Positions 35,701-43,134 of a DNA stretch of 64,000 nt are shown piece after piece. Origin of the DNA: Anatilimnocola aggregata (GTDB taxonomy: Bacteria > Planctomycetota > Planctomycetia > Pirellulales > Pirellulaceae). Under the pieces are notes generated by a model. It was not told the DNA's origin, did not search any database, and saw nothing but the letters and a program-made list of their open reading frames with translations. The stretch is taken from positions 1,364,001-1,428,000 of the forward strand of contig NZ_CP036274.1 in assembly GCF_007747655.1 (NCBI RefSeq). Direction: 5' to 3'. The translations under genes were made by a program, and so were the position numbers. The number at the start of each line of letters is the position of its first letter. Positions within the stretch are counted from its first letter, which is position 1.

Positions 35701-36658
35701 CTCAATTCAATCGGCTGTCCCGGCAATGTGGCGAGTAAGAACTCGCACTGGTGAGCTTGTCAGCGGGAAAGTTACCGGCGATCGCGTCGAGTTTGCTGCG
35801 GCCGCGCAGCAGGACCAACCGTTGCAGATCGATATTGTTCCCGGTGGACGCAACAGAACCGGTTGGTTCCAAATCGTGAATCGTGAGCCCGTCGATTGCT
35901 GGGTGCAACCTGGCGGTGAAGCAGATTCGCTGTTGAATCGCTCGGTGAACGTCACGCCAAAGACATTGGCCGCCACACTCACCCCCGCGATCGCTATTGA
36001 TCCGCAGCAGACGTTTGTCGCAGGGAGGTTTGGCCGCGGAGTACAAATCGCCCCCGGCAATCCGCTCCACATTCCCGATCATCTGGTGAAGGGAGATCAG
36101 AAGGAACCGCTCTGCAGCGAACAGCAGGGGACGATTGAGTTTTGGGTCAAGCGGCAATGGGACGATCGCCTGTCGCCCATCAAGCAGCCCGCGATTCTCG
36201 CCAATGGTTTGCGCACGGTTCCCGGCCATGCCGATTTGCCGCTCAACGAATGGGCGCACATCGCGCTGGTTTGGGCTCCATACGAGGATCAAGGCACAAT
36301 CTCGTACGTCTACGTGAATGGTCGCGATCCAGCCGTCTATCGCAGCTTGAATTGGGCCGGCTATAGTTCGGCGCGGCCTTCCACAGGTGTAAAGGGAGCC
36401 AAGTGGCTTGAAGAGTTGGTCGCCAAGGCAGTTCCCGGGGCTGCCTATGCAATCGACGAACTGCGAATTTCCAGAACGCCCCGCTATGCCGATTTAAAGA
36501 TTGCCTACGGCCCGCAGCAGACGTTCAATCCCGTTCGCTTCGAGCCCCCCAGCAAGCCCTTTGCCGCCGATGACGACACCACATTGCTGCTGCACTTCGA
36601 TGACGACCTGCGCGCCGCAGTGCCGAAAGAATTGCCGGCCGCGAAGTTTGATAAGTAA
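32726..36658 (+). CDS. Giant secreted PL26-like (YetA/PcRGLX-type) protein with LamG domain
   Basis: 1310 residues from the ATG at 32726, with GAGG six bases upstream. A signal peptide ends near AAGAETRV. The N-terminal part (VPLVIDEPYAGRTVSWPITTGVPFPRG) and the following beta-rich region resemble the RIFT-barrel-like first domains of YetA/exo-rhamnogalacturonan lyase (polysaccharide lyase family 26) proteins. Residues about 550-850 are helical and aromatic-rich as in the (alpha/alpha)6 barrel (YWREYWGG, HADAPLMGHFWVPALWKYARVT). Residues about 1080-1290 are LamG/concanavalin-like (GTIEFWVKRQW, WAHIALVWAPY, AIDELRISRTPRY). It probably attacks a pectin-type or other acidic polysaccharide. The 8 bp gap to the next gene suggests an operon. 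Confidence 0.72.
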   Translation: MRAPFRCLWLCCALLGHQLAAGAETRVPLVIDEPYAGRTVSWPITTGVPFPRGLLKEAAHCRLVDDLNREQPLQAKVAATWDAEKTSIRWLTIDFIAEPGRKYSLVVDEQTKKTTISDDRWTPDEAIVARVMAAEHYYLDEQGTRFSSAADGKDRVITREVVGPLHHSLRIDGYYTGPRGERIAKYRTRYHFFKGMPLVKVDDELHFSGSTKGKRFRDIGYSLPLEQPGQNRRVTVDASGAAGNQLKTIDWQPDTRSVSSYQKIYRHYGNPECLGEVAVFKDKAASEKEVTTVVSSEHVGEWMQVADEQSSITGSLRWFWQQFPKEWEAARNHLTLHLWSPQAGELDFDKAGIEQFFGEAGKNYLRVGLETRKNPLDRYFFHADQAAIERGAADGLGINKHHEFWLIFAPSSAAAKAQEYAHLAAVPPLCLASGEWNISTDVFGPLAARPNDSKYEASVDKLFDLSRQVQDEFGDYGWWLFGAGPHYSYHLDEKTGKHYADARRFEFHTYGKETQLWWNYLRSGERKFHDWAIPAENHWVDIAVAHEPTTIQCDWLGGEHQPNRTLHWRPGEWSIDNPTHYVRTHDRAEAWLRGGAQYWASYHRTLETTTLANYITGDERYNDVVNYWREYWGGLAGVTNRSKDVPAWYREQAWWREPKEGEPAKTWAEMIRDYAPFSSGSRHQMTLFFNLATLYEHTWDPRAKQALAEYAAAFLDSAHPIGVWRSQDNSLPAHADAPLMGHFWVPALWKYARVTNDPRMKDIFARYFAAGYAADPFREDEKVGVYSNSYVGYAYYFTRDARFLALAENELNQLLPNAAPLANPQEINSRLYNPYAPARTFAGVPRLIWALQTAAKNGVPVPHQPYRPQRTAIVLQKAANEALTATLWGFEPELKIIDPTGAEQKNFRVTTKKYASEIQPFDRKLPDYDVFLHELVIDAQAAAGSYLLAPQVELAVLQTNSSEIPLWNAARPVEVKLGETVWVQPPRESAALSIQSAVPAMWRVRTRTGELVSGKVTGDRVEFAAAAQQDQPLQIDIVPGGRNRTGWFQIVNREPVDCWVQPGGEADSLLNRSVNVTPKTLAATLTPAIAIDPQQTFVAGRFGRGVQIAPGNPLHIPDHLVKGDQKEPLCSEQQGTIEFWVKRQWDDRLSPIKQPAILANGLRTVPGHADLPLNEWAHIALVWAPYEDQGTISYVYVNGRDPAVYRSLNWAGYSSARPSTGVKGAKWLEELVAKAVPGAAYAIDELRISRTPRYADLKIAYGPQQTFNPVRFEPPSKPFAADDDTTLLLHFDDDLRAAVPKELPAAKFDK

Positions 36659-36684
36659 CAAATCCTTTGCAGGGTCAACCACTG

Positions 36685-37167
36685 ATGTTCACCGGACCTG
36701 AATTCGCGGCGACGCTGTCTGAGCTGCGCTTCACCCATGTCGTGTGGGTGCCCGATACCACGATCGGCCCTTGGGAAGAAGCCATTGAAGCCACCGATGG
36801 CTTGCAATTGATTCGCGTCTGTCGCGAGGGTGAAGCCTGGCCACTGGCAGCCGGTTTGCACCTGGGTGGCAAGCAGCCGCTGGTAGTGATGCAGACAACG
36901 GGGCTGTATGAATCGGGCGATGCGCTGCGGAATGTGATTTACGACTTGCACCTGCCGCTGTTCGCGCTGATTGGCGTGCGGAATTGGCTCGTGGCCGATT
37001 CGAAGGATTCCGCCCGCCGCTTCGCCGAGCCGCTGGTACATGCCTGGCAGCTGAACGCAGTCTGGCTCAACACGCCGGAGGATAAACCAAAGTTTTACGC
37101 GCACGTGCGAGCCTGTCGCGAACAACAAATTGCCGGCGTCGCCATGCTGGCGGAGGGAGCACCGTAA
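36685..37167 (+). CDS. TPP-dependent decarboxylase, N-terminal (alpha) subunit
   Basis: 160 residues, equal to the pyrimidine-binding domain of TPP enzymes. The ATG at 36685 is preceded by AGGG. The glutamate that activates thiamine would be in VCREGEAWPLAAGL near residue 55. This size and layout match the alpha subunit of split sulfopyruvate decarboxylases (ComD-type) and related phosphonopyruvate decarboxylases. Its stop overlaps the beta-subunit ATG by one base, so the two are translationally coupled. The true substrate cannot be decided from sequence. Confidence 0.8.
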   Translation: MFTGPEFAATLSELRFTHVVWVPDTTIGPWEEAIEATDGLQLIRVCREGEAWPLAAGLHLGGKQPLVVMQTTGLYESGDALRNVIYDLHLPLFALIGVRNWLVADSKDSARRFAEPLVHAWQLNAVWLNTPEDKPKFYAHVRACREQQIAGVAMLAEGAP

Positions 37168-37766
37168 TGAAGAGCCAAGCGAAACAGCGGACCGAAATGC
37201 CCGTCCTCGATGCGCTGCAAGTGCTCATCGACCATTGCACAGATTGGATCGTGGTCACCAATCAGAGTTCATCGCGCAGCTGGCCCAAGTTGGTCCGCCG
37301 GCCACTCGATTTGCACTACAACCCATCGACCATGGGTGGAGCTGTTTCGCTCGCGCTGGGCTTAGCGATCGCGCAGCCCCAGCGACGCGTGCTCTGCGTT
37401 TCGGGCGATGGGGCCCTGCTGATGAACTTGGGTTCACTGGTCACCGTCGTCACTTGCGCGCCGGAGAATCTGGTCGTGTGTGTGCTCGACAACGAGATGT
37501 ATGAAGTGACCGGCGGACAGCAGTTGCCTGCACCGCGAAAGAAGCCGCTCGATTACTCAGCACTCGCGAAGGGGGTCGGATTCGAATTCCCGATGGAATT
37601 CAATGATCTGGCCGACTGGCAAAAAATGTCCAAGCACTTCCTCTCGCACGCCGGGCCCACATTCCTGACGCTAACCGTCGGGCCCACACCAATCGAGTAT
37701 CTCAAATCTCCGACGCCGCCAATGAGTGAAATGTTGCCGCAATTCCGCGCAGCCCTCGAAACATAG
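37167..37766 (+). CDS. TPP-dependent decarboxylase, C-terminal (beta) subunit
   Basis: 199 residues, equal to the diphosphate-binding domain of TPP enzymes. The magnesium/diphosphate motif begins GDGALLMNLGSL near residue 77 and ends with LDNEMYEVTGGQ about 29 residues later. Other family words are MGGAVSLALGLAIAQP near 55. ComE-like in length. It should pair with the product of the preceding gene to decarboxylate a 2-oxo acid such as sulfopyruvate, phosphonopyruvate or a related compound. Coenzyme M biosynthesis is not expected in a planctomycete, so sulfonate or phosphonate metabolism is the more likely setting; this is inference. Confidence 0.82.
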   Translation: MKSQAKQRTEMPVLDALQVLIDHCTDWIVVTNQSSSRSWPKLVRRPLDLHYNPSTMGGAVSLALGLAIAQPQRRVLCVSGDGALLMNLGSLVTVVTCAPENLVVCVLDNEMYEVTGGQQLPAPRKKPLDYSALAKGVGFEFPMEFNDLADWQKMSKHFLSHAGPTFLTLTVGPTPIEYLKSPTPPMSEMLPQFRAALET

Positions 37767-37778
37767 AAGCTTAAGACC

Positions 37779-38828
37779 ATGACTGATCAGGATCGCGTGC
37801 GCATCAGCTTTATTGGCGCCGGCGGCATCTGCGAGCAGCGGCACTTGCCGAACCTGCAGCAGATTCCGGGCATCGAGCTTGTGGCGGTCTGCAACCGCTC
37901 GCGCGAGAGTGGCCAGCGAGCGCAGCAAAAGTGGGGCTTTGCCCGCGTCGAAACCGAGTGGCAAAAAGGGATCGACGATCCAGCTGTCGATGCCATCTTC
38001 GTCGGCACCTGGCCTTACCTGCATCGCGAGTTGTCGATTGCGGCGCTCAATGCCGGCAAGCATGTGTTCTGTCAGGCCCGCCTCTCGATGGACTGGGCCG
38101 AAGCCCGGCAAATGGTCGCTGCTGCCCAGGCTCAACCGCAATTGGTGAATATGGTCTGCCCTTCGCCATTCCGCGTGCGCTGGGAACGAACAATCAAACA
38201 ACTCTTGGCCAGCGGTCGTCTAGGGGAGTTGCAGACGGTGAGCGTGGAATCGACAAGTTTTGCCAACGGCAATCCCAACCAGGTCAGTTGGCGGGAAGAG
38301 CGGGAACTGAGCGGGTTGAATATCATGCAGGTCGGCATCTTTGCCGAAACGATTCAGGCCTGGTGCGGCGAGTATCAATCGCTGGCAGCCACAACCGCGA
38401 TTCCGCTCCGCGAAAAAACAACTGCAGCGGGCGAGAAACAGTTGATTCAGATTCCGCAAATCGTGTCGCTTAGCGGCATGCTCTCGAGCGGCGCAATATG
38501 CCGCGAATATCACAGCGGGTTAGCCATTGGCAGCGAACGCTCCGAGATCACGCTGTTCGGCTCGCGCGGCACTTGTGTGGCGAACCTGCGCGAAGGACGG
38601 ATCACGCTCGCGAGTGGCACTTCGCCCCACGATCAAACGCTGCTCGACGAAACAGGGGATCCGTGGCGAGTTGAGCAGGAGTTCATCGACGCCGTGCGGG
38701 CTGCCCGGCGCGGCGAAGCATGGCAGGTGAGTCCCGACTTCGCCGCTGGAAGTCGCTACATGCTCAAGATGCAAGCGCTGCACGATTCGGCCACTCAACT
38801 TCGCACCGTGAAGTTGAGTGAGTATTGA
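37779..38828 (+). CDS. Gfo/Idh/MocA-like protein lacking the EKP lysine
   Basis: 349 residues. A Rossmann domain starts RISFIGAGGICEQRHLPNLQ, as in the Gfo/Idh/MocA family. Where active members have EKP with the catalytic lysine, this one reads KHVFCQARLSMDW near residue 105, so the lysine is missing. The second domain has VNMVCPSPFRVRWERTI and a long insert (REKTTAAGEKQLIQIPQ). No signal peptide, unlike the paralogue at 24365, so it is cytoplasmic. It starts 12 bp after the TPP beta subunit and likely belongs to that operon. It may use a different catalytic residue or have another role such as substrate binding. Confidence 0.82.
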   Translation: MTDQDRVRISFIGAGGICEQRHLPNLQQIPGIELVAVCNRSRESGQRAQQKWGFARVETEWQKGIDDPAVDAIFVGTWPYLHRELSIAALNAGKHVFCQARLSMDWAEARQMVAAAQAQPQLVNMVCPSPFRVRWERTIKQLLASGRLGELQTVSVESTSFANGNPNQVSWREERELSGLNIMQVGIFAETIQAWCGEYQSLAATTAIPLREKTTAAGEKQLIQIPQIVSLSGMLSSGAICREYHSGLAIGSERSEITLFGSRGTCVANLREGRITLASGTSPHDQTLLDETGDPWRVEQEFIDAVRAARRGEAWQVSPDFAAGSRYMLKMQALHDSATQLRTVKLSEY

Positions 38829-38839
38829 ATGGCGACTAA

Positions 38840-38861
38840 CCCTTGCTCATGCGTCGGGCTA
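38840..38861. repeat. CGTCAGCGAG-family repeat, solo arm
   Basis: Matches the right arm of the copy at 42106-42127 at 20 of 22 positions (TGCTCATGCGTCGGGCTA against CGCTCACGCGTCGGGCTA). No partner arm is found within the 50-bp gap, which lies between convergent genes. Confidence 0.6.
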
Positions 38862-38879
38862 AGTTGAGATCGGCCAACC

Positions 38880-39224
38880 CTATTTCATTGGCAGCGAGCT
38901 TTTGGGCTCATAGGCCTGGCAACCGAAGTCGCGGCCGATGTTGAGAAACTTCTGGCGATCGTCTTCGCCGATGTGGGGCCCTTCGATGCGGAAGAATTGC
39001 CAGGTCCAGGAAACTTCGAAATCGCCCGCCTGACCGCGGCCGACGAGCACGCCCGGCTTCTCATCGACACCGGTGAATTCCGCTTTGATCCGGTCGATCA
39101 CCTCTTTCACGGGCAGGTCGACCAGGCCGTCGACATCTTCGCCAAAGCTGAGTTCCTGACTGATCGACTCCGCGGGCTGGGTAACTTGGGATTGCTGCCG
39201 CCAAAACATGAGAACCTGACGCAT
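38880..39224 (-). CDS. Small conserved hypothetical protein
   Basis: 114 residues from the ATG at 39224, which has AGGAG about six bases upstream; an in-frame extension to 39383 lacks such a site. Cytoplasmic, mixed alpha/beta, with the words LPVKEVIDRIKAEFTG and WTWQFFRIEGPHIGEDD. No cysteine cluster or membrane segment. I do not recognise a characterised family. It is a lone gene, convergent with the oxidoreductase at 37779. Confidence 0.7.
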   Translation of the reverse strand: MRQVLMFWRQQSQVTQPAESISQELSFGEDVDGLVDLPVKEVIDRIKAEFTGVDEKPGVLVGRGQAGDFEVSWTWQFFRIEGPHIGEDDRQKFLNIGRDFGCQAYEPKSSLPMK

Positions 39225-39395
39225 AACTGCTCCTGACCGACTTCCGTTGCTGAGATCTGCCCATTTGCGCGCCGAGCCCGCCATTCCTGCCCGGCAGGTG
39301 GATTCTATACTACCGGCCCGTTTTGCAATATGGATTGCGATAAGGGAAATGGCAGCACGTTGCGTACCAGATAAAAGTTCCAAAGAGCCTTCGTT

Positions 39396-39430
39396 CCGTG
39401 ACCAGACGTGTCACGCCTACGGCGTCTAAT
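39396..39430. repeat. 35-bp double-hairpin repeat, copy 2
   Basis: 31 of 35 positions match 16430-16464. Both copies are followed about 25-30 nt later by the related words TTGGTAGGACATG (copy 1) and TTGGTAGTACGTG (copy 2), so the homologous unit may be longer and diverged. Confidence 0.7.
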
Positions 39431-39589
39431 AGCAACGGCCCGATCTTTCACAATTTGGTAGTACGTGCATGACAATTATGAATTTTTATTGAATTACATT
39501 CGCAGTCATTTATCCATTTAGCTGACGTTATTGATGGCACACATTTTTACCTGGCAGGTCGTTGAATAGTGGAATTTTATGGCACCGGA

Positions 39590-39714
39590 TAATGGAAATT
39601 GAATCTGGAAATTTCCGCTATTTCAAACCTGGTGGCTGGGCGTAAGTCCCTGCCGACAGGAGGCTTGTAGTTAGCTGGCACCGCGCTCGCAACTTGTGGA
39701 ATCTGGAAATTTCT
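39590..39714. repeat. GGAAATTTCC box cluster, inverted relative to the 62-kb copy
   Basis: The complement of 39588-39608 matches 62622-62642 at 20 of 21 positions (core ATTCAATTTCCATTATC). GGAAATTTCCGCTAT follows at 39607, and GGAAATTTCT at 39705, 98 bp later. Confidence 0.65.
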
Positions 39715-39810
39715 CTGTTAACCGAGCCGCTGGCGGCCGTTGAACTGCTAATCCAATCGTTTCGCAGTTCACCCGCGCAAGCGCGTGGGTTAACCAGATA
39801 CGGAGTCTGT

Positions 39811-40077
39811 TCAGGGCTGGGGAGGCTCTGCGGGCAGAAATACGAGAAAGGTACCTAGGATCATAAAAATGCCGGCCACCATTAGCAAAATCAAAACAGT
39901 GCCCGGGCTTTGGCCCGCGACGAAGGTTCCACAAGTTGCCCGCAGGGCAATCACCAGCGACAGCGGCGTGAACAGCAGCAGCCAGGCAAAGACGCAGCCC
40001 ATGCGCAGGGCCTTAAGCTTGCCAGGGGATGGCTGGGGATTATTGAGCGTCGGCGGCTGTCGTGGTTGGTCGGTCAT
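39811..40077 (-). CDS. Small two-TM membrane protein, paralogue A
   Basis: 88 residues. A short proline-rich cytoplasmic N terminus is followed by KLKALRMGCVFAWLLLFTPLSL and a second hydrophobic segment LILLMVAGIFMILGTFLVFLP, ending in a proline-rich EPPQP. It is clearly related to the next gene upstream (KALRxGCVFAWLLL and LGTxLVFLPxEP are shared). No function is known. Start ATG with only a weak ribosome site. Confidence 0.75.
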   Translation of the reverse strand: MTDQPRQPPTLNNPQPSPGKLKALRMGCVFAWLLLFTPLSLVIALRATCGTFVAGQSPGTVLILLMVAGIFMILGTFLVFLPAEPPQP

Positions 40078-40207
40078 AGAAATGACTTACCGGCGGCATT
40101 GTTCAACAAGTAGGAAGTTTTTGTGGCTCGCCCAGGCAACGCAAGATGTTGAACAGGAATAAGTTCTGACCGCGGCACGCAAAAGGGGGGTGTTCAACTA
40201 TCAATCT

Positions 40208-40486
40208 TCAAGGCTTCGTGGGTTCCTCTGGCAGAAACACGAGAATGGTACCTAAAAACATGAATAAGGCAGCAATCACGACCAGAATCACGATGCCGCT
40301 TTCGCCAATGCTGGCCGGACGGCTGCCAATGTTCGGGCCACAGATGGCCACGAGGGCCAGCCAAACGGCGGGGGGCGAGAGGAGCAATAGCCAAGCAAAG
40401 ACGCAGCCAATGCGGAGCGCCTTAAGTTGGGCGGGAGTCAGCTTGGGCTCTTCTTTGCCCGGTGGTCGAGGCGAGTTCTCGGACAT
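40208..40486 (-). CDS. Small two-TM membrane protein, paralogue B
   Basis: 92 residues from the ATG at 40486, preceded by GGAAGGA; a longer frame to 40534 is possible but unsupported. Topology and motifs match the neighbour at 39811: charged/proline-rich N terminus, LKALRIGCVFAWLLLLSPP, then VILVVIAALFMFLGTILVFLPEEP. Tandem paralogues 130 bp apart on the same strand indicate a local duplication with divergence outside the membrane segments. Confidence 0.75.
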   Translation of the reverse strand: MSENSPRPPGKEEPKLTPAQLKALRIGCVFAWLLLLSPPAVWLALVAICGPNIGSRPASIGESGIVILVVIAALFMFLGTILVFLPEEPTKP

Positions 40487-40659
40487 CGGTGATGGTCCTT
40501 CCGGCGTGGCAGATTCCGGCTGCGGAGAAAGCACCTGGGCGACATCTTACTCAACGCTGGTTGAGAAAGCAGTAGTTTCAAGCGTACTGGTTGACGATTG
40601 CCGGCTATTGTCCAATTGGGGCAATTGTGGAGCAGTGAACTTTGCGAAGGAGCGATTTT

Positions 40660-42009
40660 GTGGCTGAGCCGATCATTAGTGTTTCGGGCCTGCGCGGGGT
40701 GATTGGCGAAACGTTGACGCCCGACCTGGCGGTTCGGTATGTCGCGGCGTTTGCGGCCACCTTGCCGCCGGGACCGGTCGTGGTGAGTCGCGATGGCCGC
40801 ACGACGGGCAGCATGTTGTCGTCGGCAGTTCACTCGGCGCTAGCTGCCAGTGGCAAAGACGTGTGGGATGCCGGAGTGGCTGCCACCCCGACGCTTGGCG
40901 TGCTGGTGAGGCACTATCAGGCGGTGGGCGGCGTGCAGATTTCGGCCAGTCATAATCCGCTGCCATACAACGGGCTGAAACTGTTCAATCAGCAAGGGCG
41001 AGTGATTCCGGCCGTTGCTGGTCGGCTGGTCCTCGACCGCTATCGGCAAGGGCACTTCGCCTGGGCCACACACGACAAAGTCGGTTCAATTCGCCCACTG
41101 CCCGATACGACTAGCCCGCACTTGAAACTGCTGCTGGCCACCGTCGATGAAGGGGCCATTCGCGCCCGCGGTTGCAAGGTGCTGCTCGATAGTAACGCTG
41201 GTGCTGGGAGCGTGCTGGGGCGTTCGCTGTTGCAACGACTCGGTTGCCAGGTAACGATTCTTGGCGGCGAACCAACGGGCCGATTCATTCACGCCCCCGA
41301 GCCGACGCTTGACAACTTGCAGAACGTGCAGCAGCAGGTTGTTTCGGCTGGCGCGGACATTGGCTTTTGTCAGGATCCCGATGCCGATCGTCTGGCCATC
41401 ATCGACGAAACGGGTCGCTACATTGGCGAAGAACTCACGCTAGCGCTCTGTCTCGATCATGTGCTGCGGCATCAACAAGGCCCCGTGGTGACGAACTGCG
41501 CGACCAGTCGCATGTCTCAAGATTTGGCCGAGAAGTATGGCGCTTCGTTTTCGCGCTCGGCCGTGGGCGAGGCAAACGTCGTCGACGAAATGCTGCGCAC
41601 CGAGGCGGGCTTTGGCGGTGAAGGAAACGGCGGGCCGATCGATCCGCGCGTCGGTTACGTGCGCGATAGTTTCGTCGGCATGGCGCTCATCCTCGCCGCG
41701 CTTGCCGAGCGCAACTGCACGACGAGCGAACTGGTGGCCGAGTTGCCGCACTACGAAATTCACAAGACCACGACCCCACTGAGCAGCGATAAGTTGCCGG
41801 CAGCCTTCGTGGCACTGGAAAAGCATTTTGCCGAAGCCCAGGCCGACAAGCTCGATGGGTTGCGGCTCGATTGGCCGGATCGCTGGTTGATCGTCCGCGG
41901 CAGTAACACCGAGCCGCTGGTACGCATCATCGCCGAAGCTCCACAGGCGGCCGCAGCTGCCAAACTGTGCGCCGAGGCAAGTCGCGTGTTGCAAGATCTG
42001 CCTGCGTGA
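40660..42009 (+). CDS. glmM: Phosphoglucosamine mutase / phosphohexomutase
   Basis: 449 residues from the GTG at 40660, chosen because AAGGAG sits seven bases upstream. An alpha-D-phosphohexomutase that converts glucosamine-6-phosphate to glucosamine-1-phosphate or the equivalent mannose/glucose reaction. Landmarks: ISVSGLRGVIGETL at the N terminus, phosphoserine loop ISASHNPLPYNGLK near 97, metal loop DPDADRLAI near 245, sugar loop GGEGNGGPIDPRV near 328, and phosphate-binding RGSNTEPLVRII near 420. Full length. The glmM role is preferred because GlcNAc precursors are essential, but phosphomannomutase activity cannot be excluded from sequence. Confidence 0.88.
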   Translation: MAEPIISVSGLRGVIGETLTPDLAVRYVAAFAATLPPGPVVVSRDGRTTGSMLSSAVHSALAASGKDVWDAGVAATPTLGVLVRHYQAVGGVQISASHNPLPYNGLKLFNQQGRVIPAVAGRLVLDRYRQGHFAWATHDKVGSIRPLPDTTSPHLKLLLATVDEGAIRARGCKVLLDSNAGAGSVLGRSLLQRLGCQVTILGGEPTGRFIHAPEPTLDNLQNVQQQVVSAGADIGFCQDPDADRLAIIDETGRYIGEELTLALCLDHVLRHQQGPVVTNCATSRMSQDLAEKYGASFSRSAVGEANVVDEMLRTEAGFGGEGNGGPIDPRVGYVRDSFVGMALILAALAERNCTTSELVAELPHYEIHKTTTPLSSDKLPAAFVALEKHFAEAQADKLDGLRLDWPDRWLIVRGSNTEPLVRIIAEAPQAAAAAKLCAEASRVLQDLPA

Positions 42010-42034
42010 ATAATCGTGCTTCAGTCAACTTACT

Positions 42035-42127
42035 TAGACCGACGCGTCAGCGAGAAAGAAGTGAAATCCGACATAGAACTAGCAAGAACGCGGAGCGAGA
42101 GAATTCCCTCGCTCACGCGTCGGGCTA
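42035..42127. repeat. CGTCAGCGAG-family inverted repeat, copy 2
   Basis: Left arm 42035-42054 and right arm 42108-42127 are complementary with two mismatches over 20 positions. It lies between convergent genes, 25 nt past the mutase stop. The right arm is nearly the same as that of copy 1 at 16340-16359. Confidence 0.75.
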
Positions 42128-42162
42128 TGTAGAAACATGCAGAAGCAAAATGCAGATACGAA

Positions 42163-43134
42163 TCACACGTCGCACAGTTTGACGGCGGCGGTTAGCCCGG
42201 CGAGGGGATCGCGGGTGGGAATGAACTCCTGACCGACGTAGCCTTGATAGCCGACCTCCACGAGCTTGCGCATGATCGGCGGATAGTTGATCTCTTGGTT
42301 GTCGTCGAGCTCGCCGCGACCTGGATTGCCCGCGGTGTGGACATGGCCGATGACGTCCTTCAATTGCTCGATGCGGCGGATCACGTCGCCATTCATGATC
42401 TGCACATGGTAGATATCGAACAGTAGCTTCATCCGCTCGGAACCGACGCGGCGAATGATCTCGGCGCAATAGTCGACGTCGTCCCCTTGATAGCCGGGAT
42501 GCCCCTTCATCGGGTGCGAGCCATCGCGACTGTTCAGGTGTTCGAGGCAAATGGTGACCTTCTTTTTCTCTGCGTGGCCGATGATCTTCTTCAGCCCTTT
42601 CACGCAGTTGTCGGCACCTTCTTCGGCACTGATCTCGCCGCTGTTCGGATCTTCCGCAGTGCGGAACTTGAAGCCGGTGAAGGCAATGACGGAGGGAAAG
42701 CCGAACTCAGCGCACTTGTCGATGACCGCCGTGGTCGCGGCAATTACTTCGTCGTGATACTTGGGATTGTTGAAGCCGCGGATGAACGGAGCGCCGGGCA
42801 TGCCGTTCGGCGCGATGGCACAAGTCAGTTCGTGCTTCTTGAGCGTTGGCCAATGTTCGGGTTCGCACAGCTCGACCGACTTGCAACCCAGCGCTTTGGC
42901 GTGTCGAGCGGTGGTATCGATATCCCACTTATCGCCGGCCACGTTGAAGCACCAGAAGACAACCGACTGCTTGATGTTTCCCTTGACGGACGACTTGCCG
43001 GTTTTGGCCTGGTCGGCTGCGAGCGCGGCATTGGAGTTCATCGTCAGACTGCTGGCCGCTCCGGCAAGTGCTGCGGACCCGAGCCATTGCCGACGAGAAA
43101 GATGATTTGCCGAGTTGGGTTGTTGCCTGGTCAA
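42163..43134 (-). CDS. Tat-exported hydroxypyruvate isomerase-like TIM barrel
   Basis: 323 residues if it starts at TTG 43134, which has GGAG six bases upstream; the GTG four codons earlier is the alternative and longer frames are rejected. A Tat leader is present (HLSRRQWLGSAALAGAASS). The body is an AP-endonuclease-2/xylose-isomerase-like TIM barrel. Close family words: TICLEHLNSRDGSHPMKGHPG, LLFDIYHVQIMNGDVIRRI, IGHVHTAGNPGRGELDDNQEINY and VGQEFIPTRDP, with the metal-binding Glu, Asp, His and Glu in place. This pattern is that of hydroxypyruvate isomerase (Hyi) proteins; the exported location argues for another sugar substrate. Confidence 0.88.
   Translation of the reverse strand: MTRQQPNSANHLSRRQWLGSAALAGAASSLTMNSNAALAADQAKTGKSSVKGNIKQSVVFWCFNVAGDKWDIDTTARHAKALGCKSVELCEPEHWPTLKKHELTCAIAPNGMPGAPFIRGFNNPKYHDEVIAATTAVIDKCAEFGFPSVIAFTGFKFRTAEDPNSGEISAEEGADNCVKGLKKIIGHAEKKKVTICLEHLNSRDGSHPMKGHPGYQGDDVDYCAEIIRRVGSERMKLLFDIYHVQIMNGDVIRRIEQLKDVIGHVHTAGNPGRGELDDNQEINYPPIMRKLVEVGYQGYVGQEFIPTRDPLAGLTAAVKLCDV

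Larger units (their letters stand above)
39225..39810. other. Gene-free gap with dispersed repeats
   Basis: About 590 bases without a gene, AT-rich compared with its neighbours between 39460 and 39620. It contains the 35-bp double-hairpin repeat (39396-39430), an inverted copy of the box cluster also found at 62.6 kb (39590-39616), an exact GGAAATTTCC at 39607 and a one-mismatch copy at 39705. Confidence 0.6.
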
